Part shown: piece by piece, positions 45,266 to 54,789 of the stretch
How positions within the stretch are numbered: position 1 is the first letter of the stretch
Layout: each line of letters begins with the position of its first letter
Source: DATFMP01 sp035266845
GTDB lineage: Bacteria; SAR324; JACQKK01
Reading direction: 5' to 3'
DNA: 64,000 nt
Assembly: GCA_035266845.1 (NCBI GenBank)
Contig: DATFMP010000076.1
Location: 1-64,000 of the forward strand
Made by a program: the position numbers and the translations under genes
Notes under the pieces: model-generated
What the model saw: the letters and a program-made list of their open reading frames with translations, nothing else
Told to the model about the DNA's origin: nothing
Database searches by the model: none

Positions 45266-46168
45266 CTACCCCCATTCCTCCGTGGGGGCCATCATGGCGA
45301 TGATGCCCAGCAGGCCCATGTTGCTGAACAGCAGCGGGGCCAGGAAGGGTGCGCCGCGGATGAAGCGCTCCACGATCACCACGCCCTCGCCCACCAGGTT
45401 GGCTTCCACGTGCAGGGCGGAGCCCAGTGTCCCCAGCACGATCAGCAGCACCATCGTGCCCAGGTACACGCGCAGGTCGTCCACGCGCGGGTGCGGCATC
45501 AGGCCCAGCACGATTGGCACCGCCGCGGCGAATACGCCCACGGCCAGCGCGAGCCACATCCAGCCGCTGTCGTAGCCGGTGCGGGCATGGTCCAGCACGC
45601 TGCTCAGCAGCGCCGCCAGCACGCCCAGCCCCACCAGCAGGTAATAGCCGCGCGTCTTGCTGAAGGGCATGGGCAGGCTGCGCCCCCAGGGCAGGGCCAG
45701 CCGCCCGCTGTCCGCCGGGCGCTCGATCCACGCCGCGCTCATGCCCAGCACGCCCACGCCGCAGAAAGCCAGCGGCCCCAGCAGCGGGGGCGCCCACACC
45801 AGCAGGTACACGGCCAGGGTCTGCCCGGCCGGTGCAGCGGGCAGCACGGCGCGCTGCCAGTGCAGCCACGAGCCCACCAGGCCCACGGCCACGCTGGCCA
45901 GCAGGGTCACGAAGGCGATGCCCATGGCCGGGGTGCGCCAGCGCAGGGCGATCAGCCCCGCTACCAGCAGCAGCAGGCCCGCCACAGGGCCGAACACGAT
46001 GGGCGTCCACTCCCAGGGGCGGATGGTGCCGCTGATGCTGTGCGCCAGGTAGGTATCCACCCCCAGGAAGAGCTGGTTCACTGCCGCCAGCAGCAGCATG
46101 AGCTGATCGCGGGACAGCGGCGAGTGCCGCCCGCGCACCCAGGGCAGTGCCGTCTCCAGGTGCGACAT
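45266..46168 (-). CDS. Polytopic membrane protein next to the octaheme cytochrome
   Basis: 300 residues with about eight predicted membrane helices (for example LLLAAVNQLFLGVDTYLA, FGPVAGLLLLVAGLIAL and GLVGSWLHWQ). I do not recognise a family. Several histidines lie in or near helices (SWLHW, VLDHAR and SALHVE) and could bind heme or quinone, but this is speculation. The start is 2 bp after the octaheme cytochrome stop, so the two are cotranscribed. The likely role is a membrane anchor or electron-transfer partner linking the periplasmic cytochrome to the quinone pool. Confidence 0.65.
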   Translation of the reverse strand: MSHLETALPWVRGRHSPLSRDQLMLLLAAVNQLFLGVDTYLAHSISGTIRPWEWTPIVFGPVAGLLLLVAGLIALRWRTPAMGIAFVTLLASVAVGLVGSWLHWQRAVLPAAPAGQTLAVYLLVWAPPLLGPLAFCGVGVLGMSAAWIERPADSGRLALPWGRSLPMPFSKTRGYYLLVGLGVLAALLSSVLDHARTGYDSGWMWLALAVGVFAAAVPIVLGLMPHPRVDDLRVYLGTMVLLIVLGTLGSALHVEANLVGEGVVIVERFIRGAPFLAPLLFSNMGLLGIIAMMAPTEEWG

Positions 46169-46170
46169 GC

Positions 46171-47421
46171 CTAGCGCCTCCCGGCGCCGTGCAGCTTCTC
46201 CTGCACCTGCGTGCGCAGCTCGGAGAGGGCCTTGAGCACCTCATAGGCGCCGTGCCACTGGGTGTAGTCCGGGCCCTGCATCCACACGCCGAACTTGGCT
46301 GTGCGGCCCCAGTGGTGCCACAGCTCGAAGTAGGTGAAGTCGATGGGCTCGTCGAAGGGCGCCTTGGTCATCAGCCCGCGCTTGACCAGGGGTGCCACCA
46401 TCTCGTCGCTCTCCTGCACCCACTTGTTGACCTTCTCCGTGGCCACGTCCGCCTTTTCGTAGAAGTCCTTGATGAAGTTCTCGTTGTGGCAGGTGCGGCA
46501 GACGTTCTGCATCCGCGTGCGGTTGTCCTGCCAGGCCGGGCGGCGCTTGCTGATGGGCGAGAACAGGTACCACGTCAGGCGGTCGCCCACATCGTGGGTG
46601 GTGCCCGTGGCGCCGAAGCCGCTGAAGTGGCAGGTGGCGCAGGTGGGCGCGGGAAAGTCGTTCACCGTCAGCGTGCCTGGCTTGGCCGTCCAGTGCCACT
46701 TGTCGCCGCCGGTGGCGTAGGCGATGCCGTGCGGGGATTCCTGGTAGATCTCCCACTGCGGGTGATCCGGGCCGATGTGGCATGCGTTGCACGTCTCCGG
46801 CTTGCGGGCCTGGGCCAGGCTGAACTCGTGGCGCAGGTGGCACTTGCTGCACTCGCCGACGGAGCCGTCCGCGGCGGGCTTGCCCACGTCGTGGCAATTC
46901 TGGCAGGCGAAGCGTGTGATCTCCTCGCCCTCCAGCGCGAACAGGGAATTGCGCATGCGCTCGGGTTGGAACTCCGCCTCGGGGATGGCATCGTACTGGG
47001 CCCGCAGTGGCTTGCTGAGCGCGCCCGTGCCCGCATAGGCCACAAAGGCAGGCAGCGCGTGGCGGCTCTGGCTGAACTGCGCCACCTCCGCCGCGTGGCA
47101 CTTGCCGCAGGTCGCGGCGGTGGGATGGTTCACCACCCACGTGCCCTCGTGGGCTACGGCGCCGGGGGCGTCCGCCTTCACCTCGTGGCAGTCGCGGCAG
47201 GTCACCTTGGCCGCGGCCATCGTGCTGTGGCCAAACTGCTCCACGATGCCCGGTGTGGCGCGCTGATGACACACCACGCAGGCATCGCTGCTGCGGGCCA
47301 GCGCATTCACGGTGCCCGGCTCCTGGGGCGCCTGGGGCACGCTGCGGCCCACCGTCATTGCGATCAGCGCCAACCCCAGCACCACGGCCACGGCCACGAT
47401 TCCCACCACGAAGGTGCGCAT
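46171..47421 (-). CDS. Octaheme cytochrome c of the hydroxylamine oxidoreductase (HAO)-like family
   Basis: 416 residues. The N-terminal hydrophobic helix (VVGIVAVAVVLGLALIAM) exports or anchors it. Eight CxxCH heme sites are present: 48-52, 75-79, 105-109, 173-177, 191-195, 211-215, 261-265 and 308-312. The C-terminal LWHHWGRTAKFGVWMQGPDY and QWHGAYEVL resemble the HAO family, where a C-terminal tyrosine cross-links the catalytic heme. Y386 is a candidate for that residue. Members oxidise hydroxylamine or hydrazine, or reduce nitrite. Start 47421 has a strong AAAGGAGGAG site. The direction of reaction is not decidable from sequence alone. Confidence 0.85.
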   Translation of the reverse strand: MRTFVVGIVAVAVVLGLALIAMTVGRSVPQAPQEPGTVNALARSSDACVVCHQRATPGIVEQFGHSTMAAAKVTCRDCHEVKADAPGAVAHEGTWVVNHPTAATCGKCHAAEVAQFSQSRHALPAFVAYAGTGALSKPLRAQYDAIPEAEFQPERMRNSLFALEGEEITRFACQNCHDVGKPAADGSVGECSKCHLRHEFSLAQARKPETCNACHIGPDHPQWEIYQESPHGIAYATGGDKWHWTAKPGTLTVNDFPAPTCATCHFSGFGATGTTHDVGDRLTWYLFSPISKRRPAWQDNRTRMQNVCRTCHNENFIKDFYEKADVATEKVNKWVQESDEMVAPLVKRGLMTKAPFDEPIDFTYFELWHHWGRTAKFGVWMQGPDYTQWHGAYEVLKALSELRTQVQEKLHGAGRR

Positions 47422-47660
47422 CGCTGCTCCTCCTTTCGTTGGCATCGCCGCCGCGCGCCGGGGCGTACCATTCCGGGCGCGGTCGTTCCTTGATTCGGTT
47501 ATGGATGCGCTGACCTTAGCGCGTCTGATCCTTCCAGTTCAATTACGGCGCGGACGGGCGCGAGGTTTCCTTAGCCCGGGAGGAAGCGGGCGTCCAACGG
47601 AGGGAGCAAATGGGGGGCGGGCCTGCCCTGGGTACGGCAGGCCCCCGCCGGACGGCGCAC

Positions 47661-47870
47661 CTACGCTGCGCGCCAGTCCAGCACGGCCTTGGTGGCCAGC
47701 AGCGCCCAGGGTGAGGCGTGCAGCAGCAGGTCGAAGATGTCGATGGGCTTCACCAGCGTGCCCGTGAAGAGCATGCGCAGTTTTTCCACCAGGTGCGGCT
47801 CGGGGAAGAACGGGGCCAGCCCCAGCGTGAGGCACAGCACGATCAGGATCGGATAGTTGATGGCGCTCAT
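47661..47870 (-). CDS. Small conserved membrane protein
   Basis: 69 residues. A hydrophobic helix at the N-terminus (YPILIVLCLTLGLAPFF) and PEPHLVEKLRMLFTGTL, then KPIDIFDLLLHASPWALL, match a small protein commonly annotated as RND-transporter-related, though evidence for that function is thin. It has one or two membrane helices. It lies 239 bp upstream of the octaheme cytochrome start on the same strand, so it could share a promoter, but the gap is large. Confidence 0.65.
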   Translation of the reverse strand: MSAINYPILIVLCLTLGLAPFFPEPHLVEKLRMLFTGTLVKPIDIFDLLLHASPWALLATKAVLDWRAA

Positions 47871-48169
47871 AGGCAGGTGGTATTGCGGCTGGAGCCGCGC
47901 GTGAGGGTTGCAGGTCGGCGGCGCTTCGGCGTGCCGCGGGCGTCACGTTGATCCGATCAGGATACCTGCCGCGGGGCTCCGTGAACGTGACATGCGCACA
48001 TTGGGGGGCCGCCGGGCCGTTTCGTACCGCATGGGGCCGCTTTCTTCCCGCGCGCGGGCGGCGGCGATCTGTTAGAATAGGTGGCCCCGGGCGGCGCCGC
48101 TCCCCGGGGGACGTGGGCCCGCGCGGTGCGGACCCATTCTGCGAAACGAAGCCAATCTCCCCGAGTGCC

Positions 48170-49609
48170 ATGACCCCGAACGGCCGTCCGACCATTCCCG
48201 ATGTGCTGGCCCAACGCTATGCGAGCCGCCCCATGCTGGCGATCTGGTCGCCCGAGGGGCGCATCGTGCTGGAGCGCGAGCTGTGGATCGCCGTGATGAA
48301 GGCGCAGCGCGCGCTGGGCGTGGCCATCCCGGCCGAGGCCATCGCGGCCTATGAGCGCGTCAAGGATCGGGTGGACCTGGCCTCCATCGAGGCCCGCGAG
48401 CGGGCCCTGCGGCACGACGTGAAGGCGCGCATCGAGGAGTTCTGCGCGCTGGCGGGCCACGAGCACATCCACAAGGGCATGACCAGCCGCGACCTGACGG
48501 ACAACGTGGAGCAGCTCCAGGTGCGGCGCTCGCTGGTGCTGCTGCGGGAGAAGGCCGCGGCGGGACTGTTGGCCCTGGCGGCCCTGGCCGGCCAGCACCG
48601 CACCACGGTGATCGTGGCGCGCACGCACCACGTGCCCGCCCAGCCCACCACGCTGGGCCGGCGCCTGGCCATGTTCGGCGAGACCCTGCTGCGTGGCTTC
48701 GAGCGGCTGGATGCGACCCTGGAAAGCTACCCCTTGCGCGGCCTGAAGGGCGCCGTGGGCACGCGGCTGGACCAGCTCTCGCTGCTGGACGGAGACTCGA
48801 CCCATGCGGACGAGCTGGAGGCGGCCATCGCCGCGGAGCTGGGCTTCGAGCGCGTGCTGGATGCCGTGGGGCAGGTCTACCCCCGTGCGCTGGACTTCGA
48901 GGTGCTGAGCGCGCTGTACCAGGTGGGTGCGGGGCTCTCCGACTTCGCCACCACCATGCGCCTGATGACCGGGCACGAGCTGGTGAGCGAGGGCTTCGCG
49001 GAGGGGCAGGTGGGCTCCTCGGCCATGCCGCACAAGATGAACGCCCGCAACTGCGAGCGCATCAACGGCTTCCAGACCCTGCTGGCGGGCTACCAGGAGA
49101 TGGTGGCGCGGCTGGCGGGCAACCAGTGGAACGAGGGCGACGTGTCGTGCTCCGTGGTGCGGCGGGTGGCGCTGCCCTCGGCCATGTTTGCCATGGATGG
49201 CGCGCTGGAGACCTTCCTCACCGTGCTGCGGGAGATGGAAATCTACGAGGCAGCCATTGCCCGCGAGGTGCGCAACGCCCTGCCCTTCCTGGCCACCACC
49301 ACCCTGCTGATGGAGGGCGTCAAGGCCGGCGGTGGCCGCGAGACCCTGCACGAGGTGATCCGCAAGCACTCGGTGGCCGTGGCCCGCGGTCTGCGTGATG
49401 GATCCCTGGCGGAGAACGATCTGGCCGCGCGCCTGGGCGCCGACCCCGCCTTCCCCCTCGATCAGCGGCAGGTGGAGGCCGTGCTCGGCGACCCGCAGCG
49501 CTTCCTGGGCGATGCGCCCGGGCAGACGGACGCCTTCATCGCCCGCGCCGCGGCCCTGCGCCAGCGCTTCCCCGCCGCGCAGGATTACCGCCCCGAGCCT
49601 GTGATCTAG
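48170..49609 (+). CDS. purB: Adenylosuccinate lyase
   Basis: 479 residues of the fumarase/aspartase superfamily. Marks are MLAIWSPEGRIVLERELWIAVM-type N-terminus, the catalytic-histidine region KGMTSRDLTDN, ARTHHVPAQPTTLGRR, and the signature loop GSSAMPHKMN. It cleaves adenylosuccinate and SAICAR in purine synthesis, releasing fumarate. The longer frame upstream of 48170 is unrelated. Residues 1-16 fit the short N-terminal form. No other pur gene is nearby. Confidence 0.93.
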   Translation: MTPNGRPTIPDVLAQRYASRPMLAIWSPEGRIVLERELWIAVMKAQRALGVAIPAEAIAAYERVKDRVDLASIEARERALRHDVKARIEEFCALAGHEHIHKGMTSRDLTDNVEQLQVRRSLVLLREKAAAGLLALAALAGQHRTTVIVARTHHVPAQPTTLGRRLAMFGETLLRGFERLDATLESYPLRGLKGAVGTRLDQLSLLDGDSTHADELEAAIAAELGFERVLDAVGQVYPRALDFEVLSALYQVGAGLSDFATTMRLMTGHELVSEGFAEGQVGSSAMPHKMNARNCERINGFQTLLAGYQEMVARLAGNQWNEGDVSCSVVRRVALPSAMFAMDGALETFLTVLREMEIYEAAIAREVRNALPFLATTTLLMEGVKAGGGRETLHEVIRKHSVAVARGLRDGSLAENDLAARLGADPAFPLDQRQVEAVLGDPQRFLGDAPGQTDAFIARAAALRQRFPAAQDYRPEPVI

Positions 49610-49656
49610 GGTAATGTTCGAAAGCGCACGCCAGTGTGTTCCGACCCCTCCGTCCT

Positions 49657-49739
49657 GTCATTCCGAGCGCGGCGAGGAATCTGTTGTGCGCCGAAAACAG
49701 AGCAGATTCCTCGGCCCGCGTTGCGGACTTCGGAATGAC
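49657..49739. repeat. Palindromic element R3 (inverted orientation)
   Basis: 83 bp from GTCATTCCGAG to CGGAATGAC. Internal order is reversed relative to R1, R2, R4 and R5: the GCGAGGAATCTG arm is on the left and the CAGATTCCTCGG arm on the right. It lies between convergent purB and DUF983 genes. Confidence 0.8.
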
Positions 49740-49797
49740 AACCGGCGCCGACGTCGCAACCTGAACGCTATGCGCGGCGAGACGCAGCCTACACGGC

Positions 49798-50181
49798 TCA
49801 CGGCTGGGGCGGGCGGTACTCCTCGTACTGGCCGCGCGTGAAGAAGAGCAGCCAGATCCAGAGCGATTTGGCGTAGGGGAACACCAGCAGCACGGTCACC
49901 ACGGCGGCCGCGGCGCTGGCATAGGCGATGTGCTCGGGATTCTGCACACCCAGCATCATCAGCAGGGCCGCCACGGCCAGCCCCACGATGCCCGCGGCCG
50001 TGTAGCTGAACACCACCCCGCCCCAGAAGTCCCCCTCGTCGCGCTGGAAGGCCAGCCGACACACGGGGCACTCCTCATTGATCACGTAGGGCTTGCGGAA
50101 GATGCGCCCCTGGCGGCAGTGCGGGCAGCGCAGGGTCACGCTCAGCGGCAGGCGCAGCAGCAGACGCGGGATGGAGTTCAT
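49798..50181 (-). CDS. DUF983 membrane protein
   Basis: 127 residues. Two cysteine pairs (LRCPHCRQGRIF and CPVC) form a zinc-ribbon-like head on the cytoplasmic side. Two helices follow (GGVVFSYTAAGIVGLAVAALLMML and AAAAVVTVLLVFPYAKSLW). This is the DUF983 pattern. In some bacteria it is found near cytochrome oxidase genes, and its function is unknown. The N-terminal basic stretch RLLLRLPLSVTLR is typical. It is monocistronic here. Confidence 0.8.
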   Translation of the reverse strand: MNSIPRLLLRLPLSVTLRCPHCRQGRIFRKPYVINEECPVCRLAFQRDEGDFWGGVVFSYTAAGIVGLAVAALLMMLGVQNPEHIAYASAAAAVVTVLLVFPYAKSLWIWLLFFTRGQYEEYRPPQP

Positions 50182-50650
50182 GGGTGCGGGCTCGTCGATG
50201 TGGGGCGCGGTGCAGTATCGGTGCGTGCAGGGCAGGCTAGCATGGTGGCTGGTGTCGCGCCAAACGCCTCGGCGCGCTGCGCAGGCCCGTCAAACGGTCG
50301 CCGGACCGTGGCGGCCGGCGCTGAAAATGACGCGGCCGGCACGCAACCGGTGGGGAGTGGAATGGTCGCGTGCCGGCCGTCGTCCTACCGCCAGGGAGGG
50401 GGGAATGCCCCGGCGGTACTCCCGGCGTCGCGGGGGGTGCCCACGATGCGCGGTGATCCCAATCTGTCTTCAGTCTACGGTCTGGGGGCGGCGCCGTCGG
50501 TGACCACATCACCGATCGGCGCCCTGGGAGCGAATTTGGCGGGAGCAGCCGGGACTGGGCCATTGGGCCCGGTCAGGGCGCGGTGCCCCGTGGAACGGTG
50601 CCAGGGGCAGGGGCGATGCCCCCGCCCGCTACGGGCGTTCCAGGCAGGGA
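50182..50650. other. 469-bp intergenic region
   Basis: Between the DUF983 and rhodanese genes. It is very GC-rich, with repeated GGCCGGC-like runs and several possible hairpins (for example CGGCCGGCACGCAACCGG near 50332). An open frame on the minus strand at 50237-50563 has no recognisable protein features. I see no gene here. Confidence 0.5.
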
Positions 50651-51007
50651 CTAGCGGTGGCGACCCTTGACGGGCAGGCCGGCGCGATTCCAGGCGATCA
50701 TGCCGCCCTGGAGGTTGTACAGGTCGGTGAAGCCCATCTGCGCCAGTTGCGAGGCGGCGCTGGCACTGCGGGCGCCGCTGCGGCAGACCACCAGCAGGGG
50801 CGTTTCGGGTTTCCACTTGGAGGGCGGCCCGGCGCTGAAGAGGCGGTCCAGCGGAATGTGCACAGAACCGGGGATGTGGCCCAGATCTCCGTGCAGTTCG
50901 TTCTTCTGGCGGACGTCCACCACTGTAAGGTCCTTGCGTTGGGCGGCTTCATCCGGTGAGAGCTGCGAGAAGCCCGAATTCATCAGCCTGGCAAATGCAC
51001 CGAACAT
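50651..51007 (-). CDS. Single-domain rhodanese-like protein
   Basis: 118 residues forming one rhodanese domain. The N-terminal SPDEAAQRKDLTVVDVRQ is typical, and the active-site loop is CRSGARS, with C in the catalytic position. It may transfer sulfane sulfur or act in sulfide, cyanide or thiol metabolism in the cytoplasm. It is one gene upstream of an aminotransferase (leftward), with 165 bp between them. A role with the neighbouring aminotransferase is not clear. Confidence 0.88.
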   Translation of the reverse strand: MFGAFARLMNSGFSQLSPDEAAQRKDLTVVDVRQKNELHGDLGHIPGSVHIPLDRLFSAGPPSKWKPETPLLVVCRSGARSASAASQLAQMGFTDLYNLQGGMIAWNRAGLPVKGRHR

Positions 51008-51172
51008 GCAGGTCTGCTCCAGTCAGGGGGGTGCGGATCGCGGACGCGGCCGGCGGCGCCTCGTGCGCTGCCCGGCCCGTCGGTCATATCCCGGAATTGT
51101 GCACCCGCTGGGGCGGCCGTGCAGTGACGAGGTCACCGACCAGAGCACAGGGAGGCGGCGGTGCTGCCGCGC

Positions 51173-52327
51173 TCAGCCGCGGCTGCGGCGGGCCAGGAAG
51201 CCCTCCAGGCGGTCCAACGCCTCGGTGATGTTCTCCAGCGAGTTGGCGTAGCTGAAGCGCAGGTAGCCCTCGCCGCCGGGCCCGAAGTCGAAGCCGGGCG
51301 TCACGGCCACACCGGTCTCGTTCAGGATCTCCATGGAGAGCTTGAGGGAGTTGGGCTCGATGTGGCGCGCATCCGCAAACACGTAGAAGGCCCCGGCCGG
51401 CTCGTAGTGCAGCGGCAGACCGATCTTCCCCAGCCGCTCGATCACGTAGAGCCGGCGCCGGTCGTACTCCTTCACGTAGCCTTCGCAGGTGGGCACGGCC
51501 TCGCGCATGGCGGCGATGGCTGCGTACTGGGGGAAGTCCGGCGCGGAGATCATCACGTTCTGGTGCAGCCGCATCACGGTGGGCATCAGCTCGCGCGGGA
51601 AGAGCAGGTAGCCCAGCCGCCAGCCCGTCATGGCGAAGAACTTGGAGTAGCCGTTCAGCACCAGCGCGTTGTCCGTGAACTCGAGGATGCTACGCTCCCG
51701 GCCGCCGTAGGCGAGGCCGTGGTAGATCTCGTCGGAGACGATGGGGACGCCCAGCCCCGCCAGCTCCTGCAGCACCTCCGGGCGCATCACGACGCCGGTG
51801 GGGTTGGCCGGCGAGCAAATCAGCAGCGCCCGTGTGCGCGGCGTGATCTTCGCCTTCACTGCCGCCGGATCGAGTTGGAAGCCCTCGCTCTCCCGGATGG
51901 GCACCGAGACGGGCACGCCGTGGGCCAGCCGCACGAAGTTCGCGTAGCAGGCGTAGGTGGGGTCGGCCAGCAGCACCTCGTCCCCCGGCTCCAGCAGCAT
52001 CAGCATCACCAGCGCCATCAGCACCGACGAACCCGCGGAGACCAGCACCTGCTCAGGCTCCAGCGCCAGGCCGTATTTGGCGTTGTGGTATTCGCAGATG
52101 GTTTGCCGCAGCTCTGGGATGCCCAGGCTGTGCGTGTAGCGCGTGGCCCCGCGGCGCAGCGCCTCGATGGCCGCCTCGGTCACCACGGCCGGGGTGGGAA
52201 AGTCCGGCTCGCCGAACTCCAGATGGACGATGGAGCGGCCCTGTGCCTCCAGCGCCTTGGCCGCCTGGAACACCTCCACGGCGTAGAAGGACGTGATCTC
52301 GTCCAGATAGGCGGGCAGTCGGATCAT
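51173..52327 (-). CDS. Class I/II PLP-dependent aminotransferase
   Basis: 384 residues of fold type I. Marks are HLEFGEPDFPTPAVV at the N-terminus, YTHSLGIPELRQTI, SPANPTGVV, DEIYHGLAY and the PLP lysine in GYSKFFAMTGWRLGY. The C-terminal FSYANSLENITEAL carries the carboxylate-binding region. The substrate may be aspartate, alanine or an aromatic amino acid and cannot be read. Start 52327 (MIRLPAYL) is chosen. The next gene upstream on the same strand is coaE, 121 bp away. Confidence 0.9.
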   Translation of the reverse strand: MIRLPAYLDEITSFYAVEVFQAAKALEAQGRSIVHLEFGEPDFPTPAVVTEAAIEALRRGATRYTHSLGIPELRQTICEYHNAKYGLALEPEQVLVSAGSSVLMALVMLMLLEPGDEVLLADPTYACYANFVRLAHGVPVSVPIRESEGFQLDPAAVKAKITPRTRALLICSPANPTGVVMRPEVLQELAGLGVPIVSDEIYHGLAYGGRERSILEFTDNALVLNGYSKFFAMTGWRLGYLLFPRELMPTVMRLHQNVMISAPDFPQYAAIAAMREAVPTCEGYVKEYDRRRLYVIERLGKIGLPLHYEPAGAFYVFADARHIEPNSLKLSMEILNETGVAVTPGFDFGPGGEGYLRFSYANSLENITEALDRLEGFLARRSRG

Positions 52328-52448
52328 AGCAGCAGGCAGCGGTGGCAGGGGTGGCAATGGATACAGACTTGGAGGCAGCCGGGGGGAGGTCTTGCCCTTC
52401 GCGACCGCGGTGCTGGCTCCCTGGGCGGGTGCCCGAAACTTAGATGGA

Positions 52449-53087
52449 TCAGTCGCCGTGCAGCACCTGCTCCCAGAGTTGGTTCACCTGGGCGGCGAGG
52501 GTCTCCAGCGACCCGTCGTTGTGGATCACGTGGTGCGCGCGCTGGGCCCGCTCGGCGTTGGTCATCTGCGCCGCCAGCCGTGCCCGCGCCTCGTCGTGGG
52601 TCATGGCGTTGCGCTGCACCAGACGCTCGATGGCCAGCTCCTCCGGGGCCTCGACGGTCCAGATGGTGTCGCACAGCCCATCCCAGCCGGCCTCGAACAG
52701 GATCGCGGCATCCAGCACGATGGCGGGTGGCTGCTTTTCCGGTTCGCGCAAGCGGATGGCCTCGATCTCGCGCCCCATGCGTTCGGCCATGCGGGGGTGC
52801 GAGATGCCGTTCAGCTCGTCCAGCCGCGCGGGATCGGCAAAGACGATGGCCCCCAGCTTGCGGCGCGAGATGGTGCCGTCCTCGTCCAGAATCTCCGTGC
52901 CGAAGGCCGCCACGACTTCCGGGTAGGCCTCGCCCTGGGGCGTGATCACGGCGTGGCCCACGCTGTCGGCATCGATGATGATGGCACCCCGGGCGGCGAG
53001 CTGCTGCGAGACGGTGGTCTTGCCCGCGGCGATGCCGCCCGTGAGCCCGATGACGGGCAGGCGGTGCGTTGACTGGCGGTTGGACAC
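52449..53087 (-). CDS. coaE: Dephospho-CoA kinase
   Basis: 212 residues from a GTG start at 53087, since no ATG precedes the conserved core. Marks are the P-loop VIGLTGGIAAGKTT, IIDADSVGHAV, GISHPRM, VLDAAILFEAG and IERLVQRN. It adds phosphate to dephospho-CoA, the last step of CoA synthesis. Together with coaA at 33.1 kb, both ends of the CoA pathway are in the window but unlinked. The open frame continues far upstream without similarity. The ribosome site before the GTG is weak, so the exact start is uncertain. Confidence 0.92.
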   Translation of the reverse strand: MSNRQSTHRLPVIGLTGGIAAGKTTVSQQLAARGAIIIDADSVGHAVITPQGEAYPEVVAAFGTEILDEDGTISRRKLGAIVFADPARLDELNGISHPRMAERMGREIEAIRLREPEKQPPAIVLDAAILFEAGWDGLCDTIWTVEAPEELAIERLVQRNAMTHDEARARLAAQMTNAERAQRAHHVIHNDGSLETLAAQVNQLWEQVLHGD

Positions 53088-53309
53088 GATGCGCGTTTCC
53101 GCTGGCTGGCCCCGGCCCGGCTGTCGCGCCGGAGGGCGGCGCGGGCCCGCCGCGGCTGCACGGGCCGGTGATCCCCTGGTGTTTGGGCGATTGTGCTGCC
53201 CCCCTTTTACCGTTAAAATTGCGAAGAGCGCAATCAACACGCCTCCGCTGACGCCTCGGGGCGCTCCCGCCGCGGAGGGGCCTCTTTCGCAGAGCTTGCA
53301 GACTTTCGT

Positions 53310-54713
53310 ATGGACGCTGCCCGGTCCCCATCCGAGGGCCAGCCGCCGGCCCCGCCTGCCGTGGCGGGGGCACTGCCCGCGCGCGCACCCGGCCCACGGG
53401 AGATCCTCGGCTTTGCGATCCCGCTGATGCTGGGGCTGATGACCACGGCCATCAACACGTTCGTGGACACGCTGTTCATCGGTCGGCTGGGCACGGAGGC
53501 GCTGGCGGCGGTGCCCCTGGCCGCCATGACCTATATGGTGGGCTGGGTGCTGGTGACGGGCACCCTGCGCAACGCCATCGCCTTTTGCGCCCGGGCCTAC
53601 GGCGCGGGGCGGCACGGCGAGATCGGCACGATCCTGGCCCACTACCACCTGATGGCGCTGGCGGGGCTGCCCCTGTTGGTGCTCTACGTGCAGGCGTGGC
53701 CGCTGCTGTCCGCGTTCGCGCACCTGGCCCCGCCGGTGGAGGCGCTGGCCCGCACCTACCTGCACATCCGCGTGGCGGACATCACGTTCTCGCTGCTGCT
53801 GGTGCTCTACAGCGCGTTCTACCAGTCCATCGGCAACTCGCGCTTCCCCATGCTGGTCAGCGCGGGCACGGTCGGGCTGAACATCGCCCTGGACTACGGC
53901 CTGATCTTCGGCCACTTCGGGCTGCCCGCGCTGGGCGTGGCGGGCAGCGCCCTGGCCACCGTGGTGGCGCAGGCCTGCGGTGCGGCGACGATCATGGCGG
54001 CGTCCTTCGCCGGCAAGGAGCGGCGCCGCTTCCGGCTGCGGCTGGTGGTGCCGATCCACTGGCCACTGATGCGCGATCTGCTGCGCGTGGGCCTGCCATC
54101 CGGACTGGGCGATGGCCTGGAGGTGGGCGCATGGGCGGGGTTCCAGCTCATCGTGGGCCGGCTGGGTGATGTGGCGCTGGCGGCCAGCAACATCGGCATG
54201 CAGGCCACGCAACTGCTCTTCCTGCCGGGCTTCGCATTCGGCATCGCGGGCGCGTCGTACGTCGGGCGTTTCCTGGGCGCCGGGCACCCGCAGGTGGCGC
54301 GCAGCACGGCGCGACGCGTGCTGGTGCTGGGCGTGGGCTACATGGGGCTGCTGGGCGTGCCACTGTGGTTCTTCGGGGAGGAACTGGCCCGGCTGTTCAC
54401 GGCCGATCCGCGGGTGGTGCACGAGACGGGCCGGCTCTTCAAGCTGATGGCGCTCTACCAGGTCTTCGACGGCATGGGCTTCATCACGCGCACGGTGCTG
54501 GGCGGCGCCGGCGATACGCGCATGCCCATGATCGTGCTCGCGGTGCTCTCGGTCGCCGTGCTCTTCCCCGGCGCGTGGGTGCTGGCGCGTCTGGTCTCGC
54601 CGCCCCTGATCGGGGCGTGGCTGGGCGCCTTCGCCTACATGCTGGCCTATGCCGCCGCCATGCAATGGCGTTTCCACCGCGGCCCCTGGACGCGCATCCG
54701 GCTGGCGGTTTGA
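53310..54713 (+). CDS. MATE family efflux transporter
   Basis: 467 residues with twelve predicted helices, arranged as two halves of six. Marks are REILGFAIPLMLGLMTTAINTF, GLNIALDYGLIFG and the second-half repeat around MQATQLLFLPGFAFGIAGASY. A Pro-rich N-terminal tail (about 30 residues) precedes the first helix. MATE proteins export drugs and metabolites using Na+ or H+ gradients at the inner membrane. Substrate is unknown. It is divergent from coaE and followed by repeat R4. Confidence 0.9.
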   Translation: MDAARSPSEGQPPAPPAVAGALPARAPGPREILGFAIPLMLGLMTTAINTFVDTLFIGRLGTEALAAVPLAAMTYMVGWVLVTGTLRNAIAFCARAYGAGRHGEIGTILAHYHLMALAGLPLLVLYVQAWPLLSAFAHLAPPVEALARTYLHIRVADITFSLLLVLYSAFYQSIGNSRFPMLVSAGTVGLNIALDYGLIFGHFGLPALGVAGSALATVVAQACGAATIMAASFAGKERRRFRLRLVVPIHWPLMRDLLRVGLPSGLGDGLEVGAWAGFQLIVGRLGDVALAASNIGMQATQLLFLPGFAFGIAGASYVGRFLGAGHPQVARSTARRVLVLGVGYMGLLGVPLWFFGEELARLFTADPRVVHETGRLFKLMALYQVFDGMGFITRTVLGGAGDTRMPMIVLAVLSVAVLFPGAWVLARLVSPPLIGAWLGAFAYMLAYAAAMQWRFHRGPWTRIRLAV

Positions 54714-54789
54714 GCCGCCGGAGTCCGCAGCCGGGACGACCCTGGACTTGGCTATAAATTGCCTGAGCGTTGTCGATCTGTCGGCATTT

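Noticed and set aside
50237..50563. 108-codon minus-strand frame in the 50.2-50.65 kb gap
   Set aside because: Pro/Arg-rich composition without motif, ribosome site or conserved look. Treated as non-coding.
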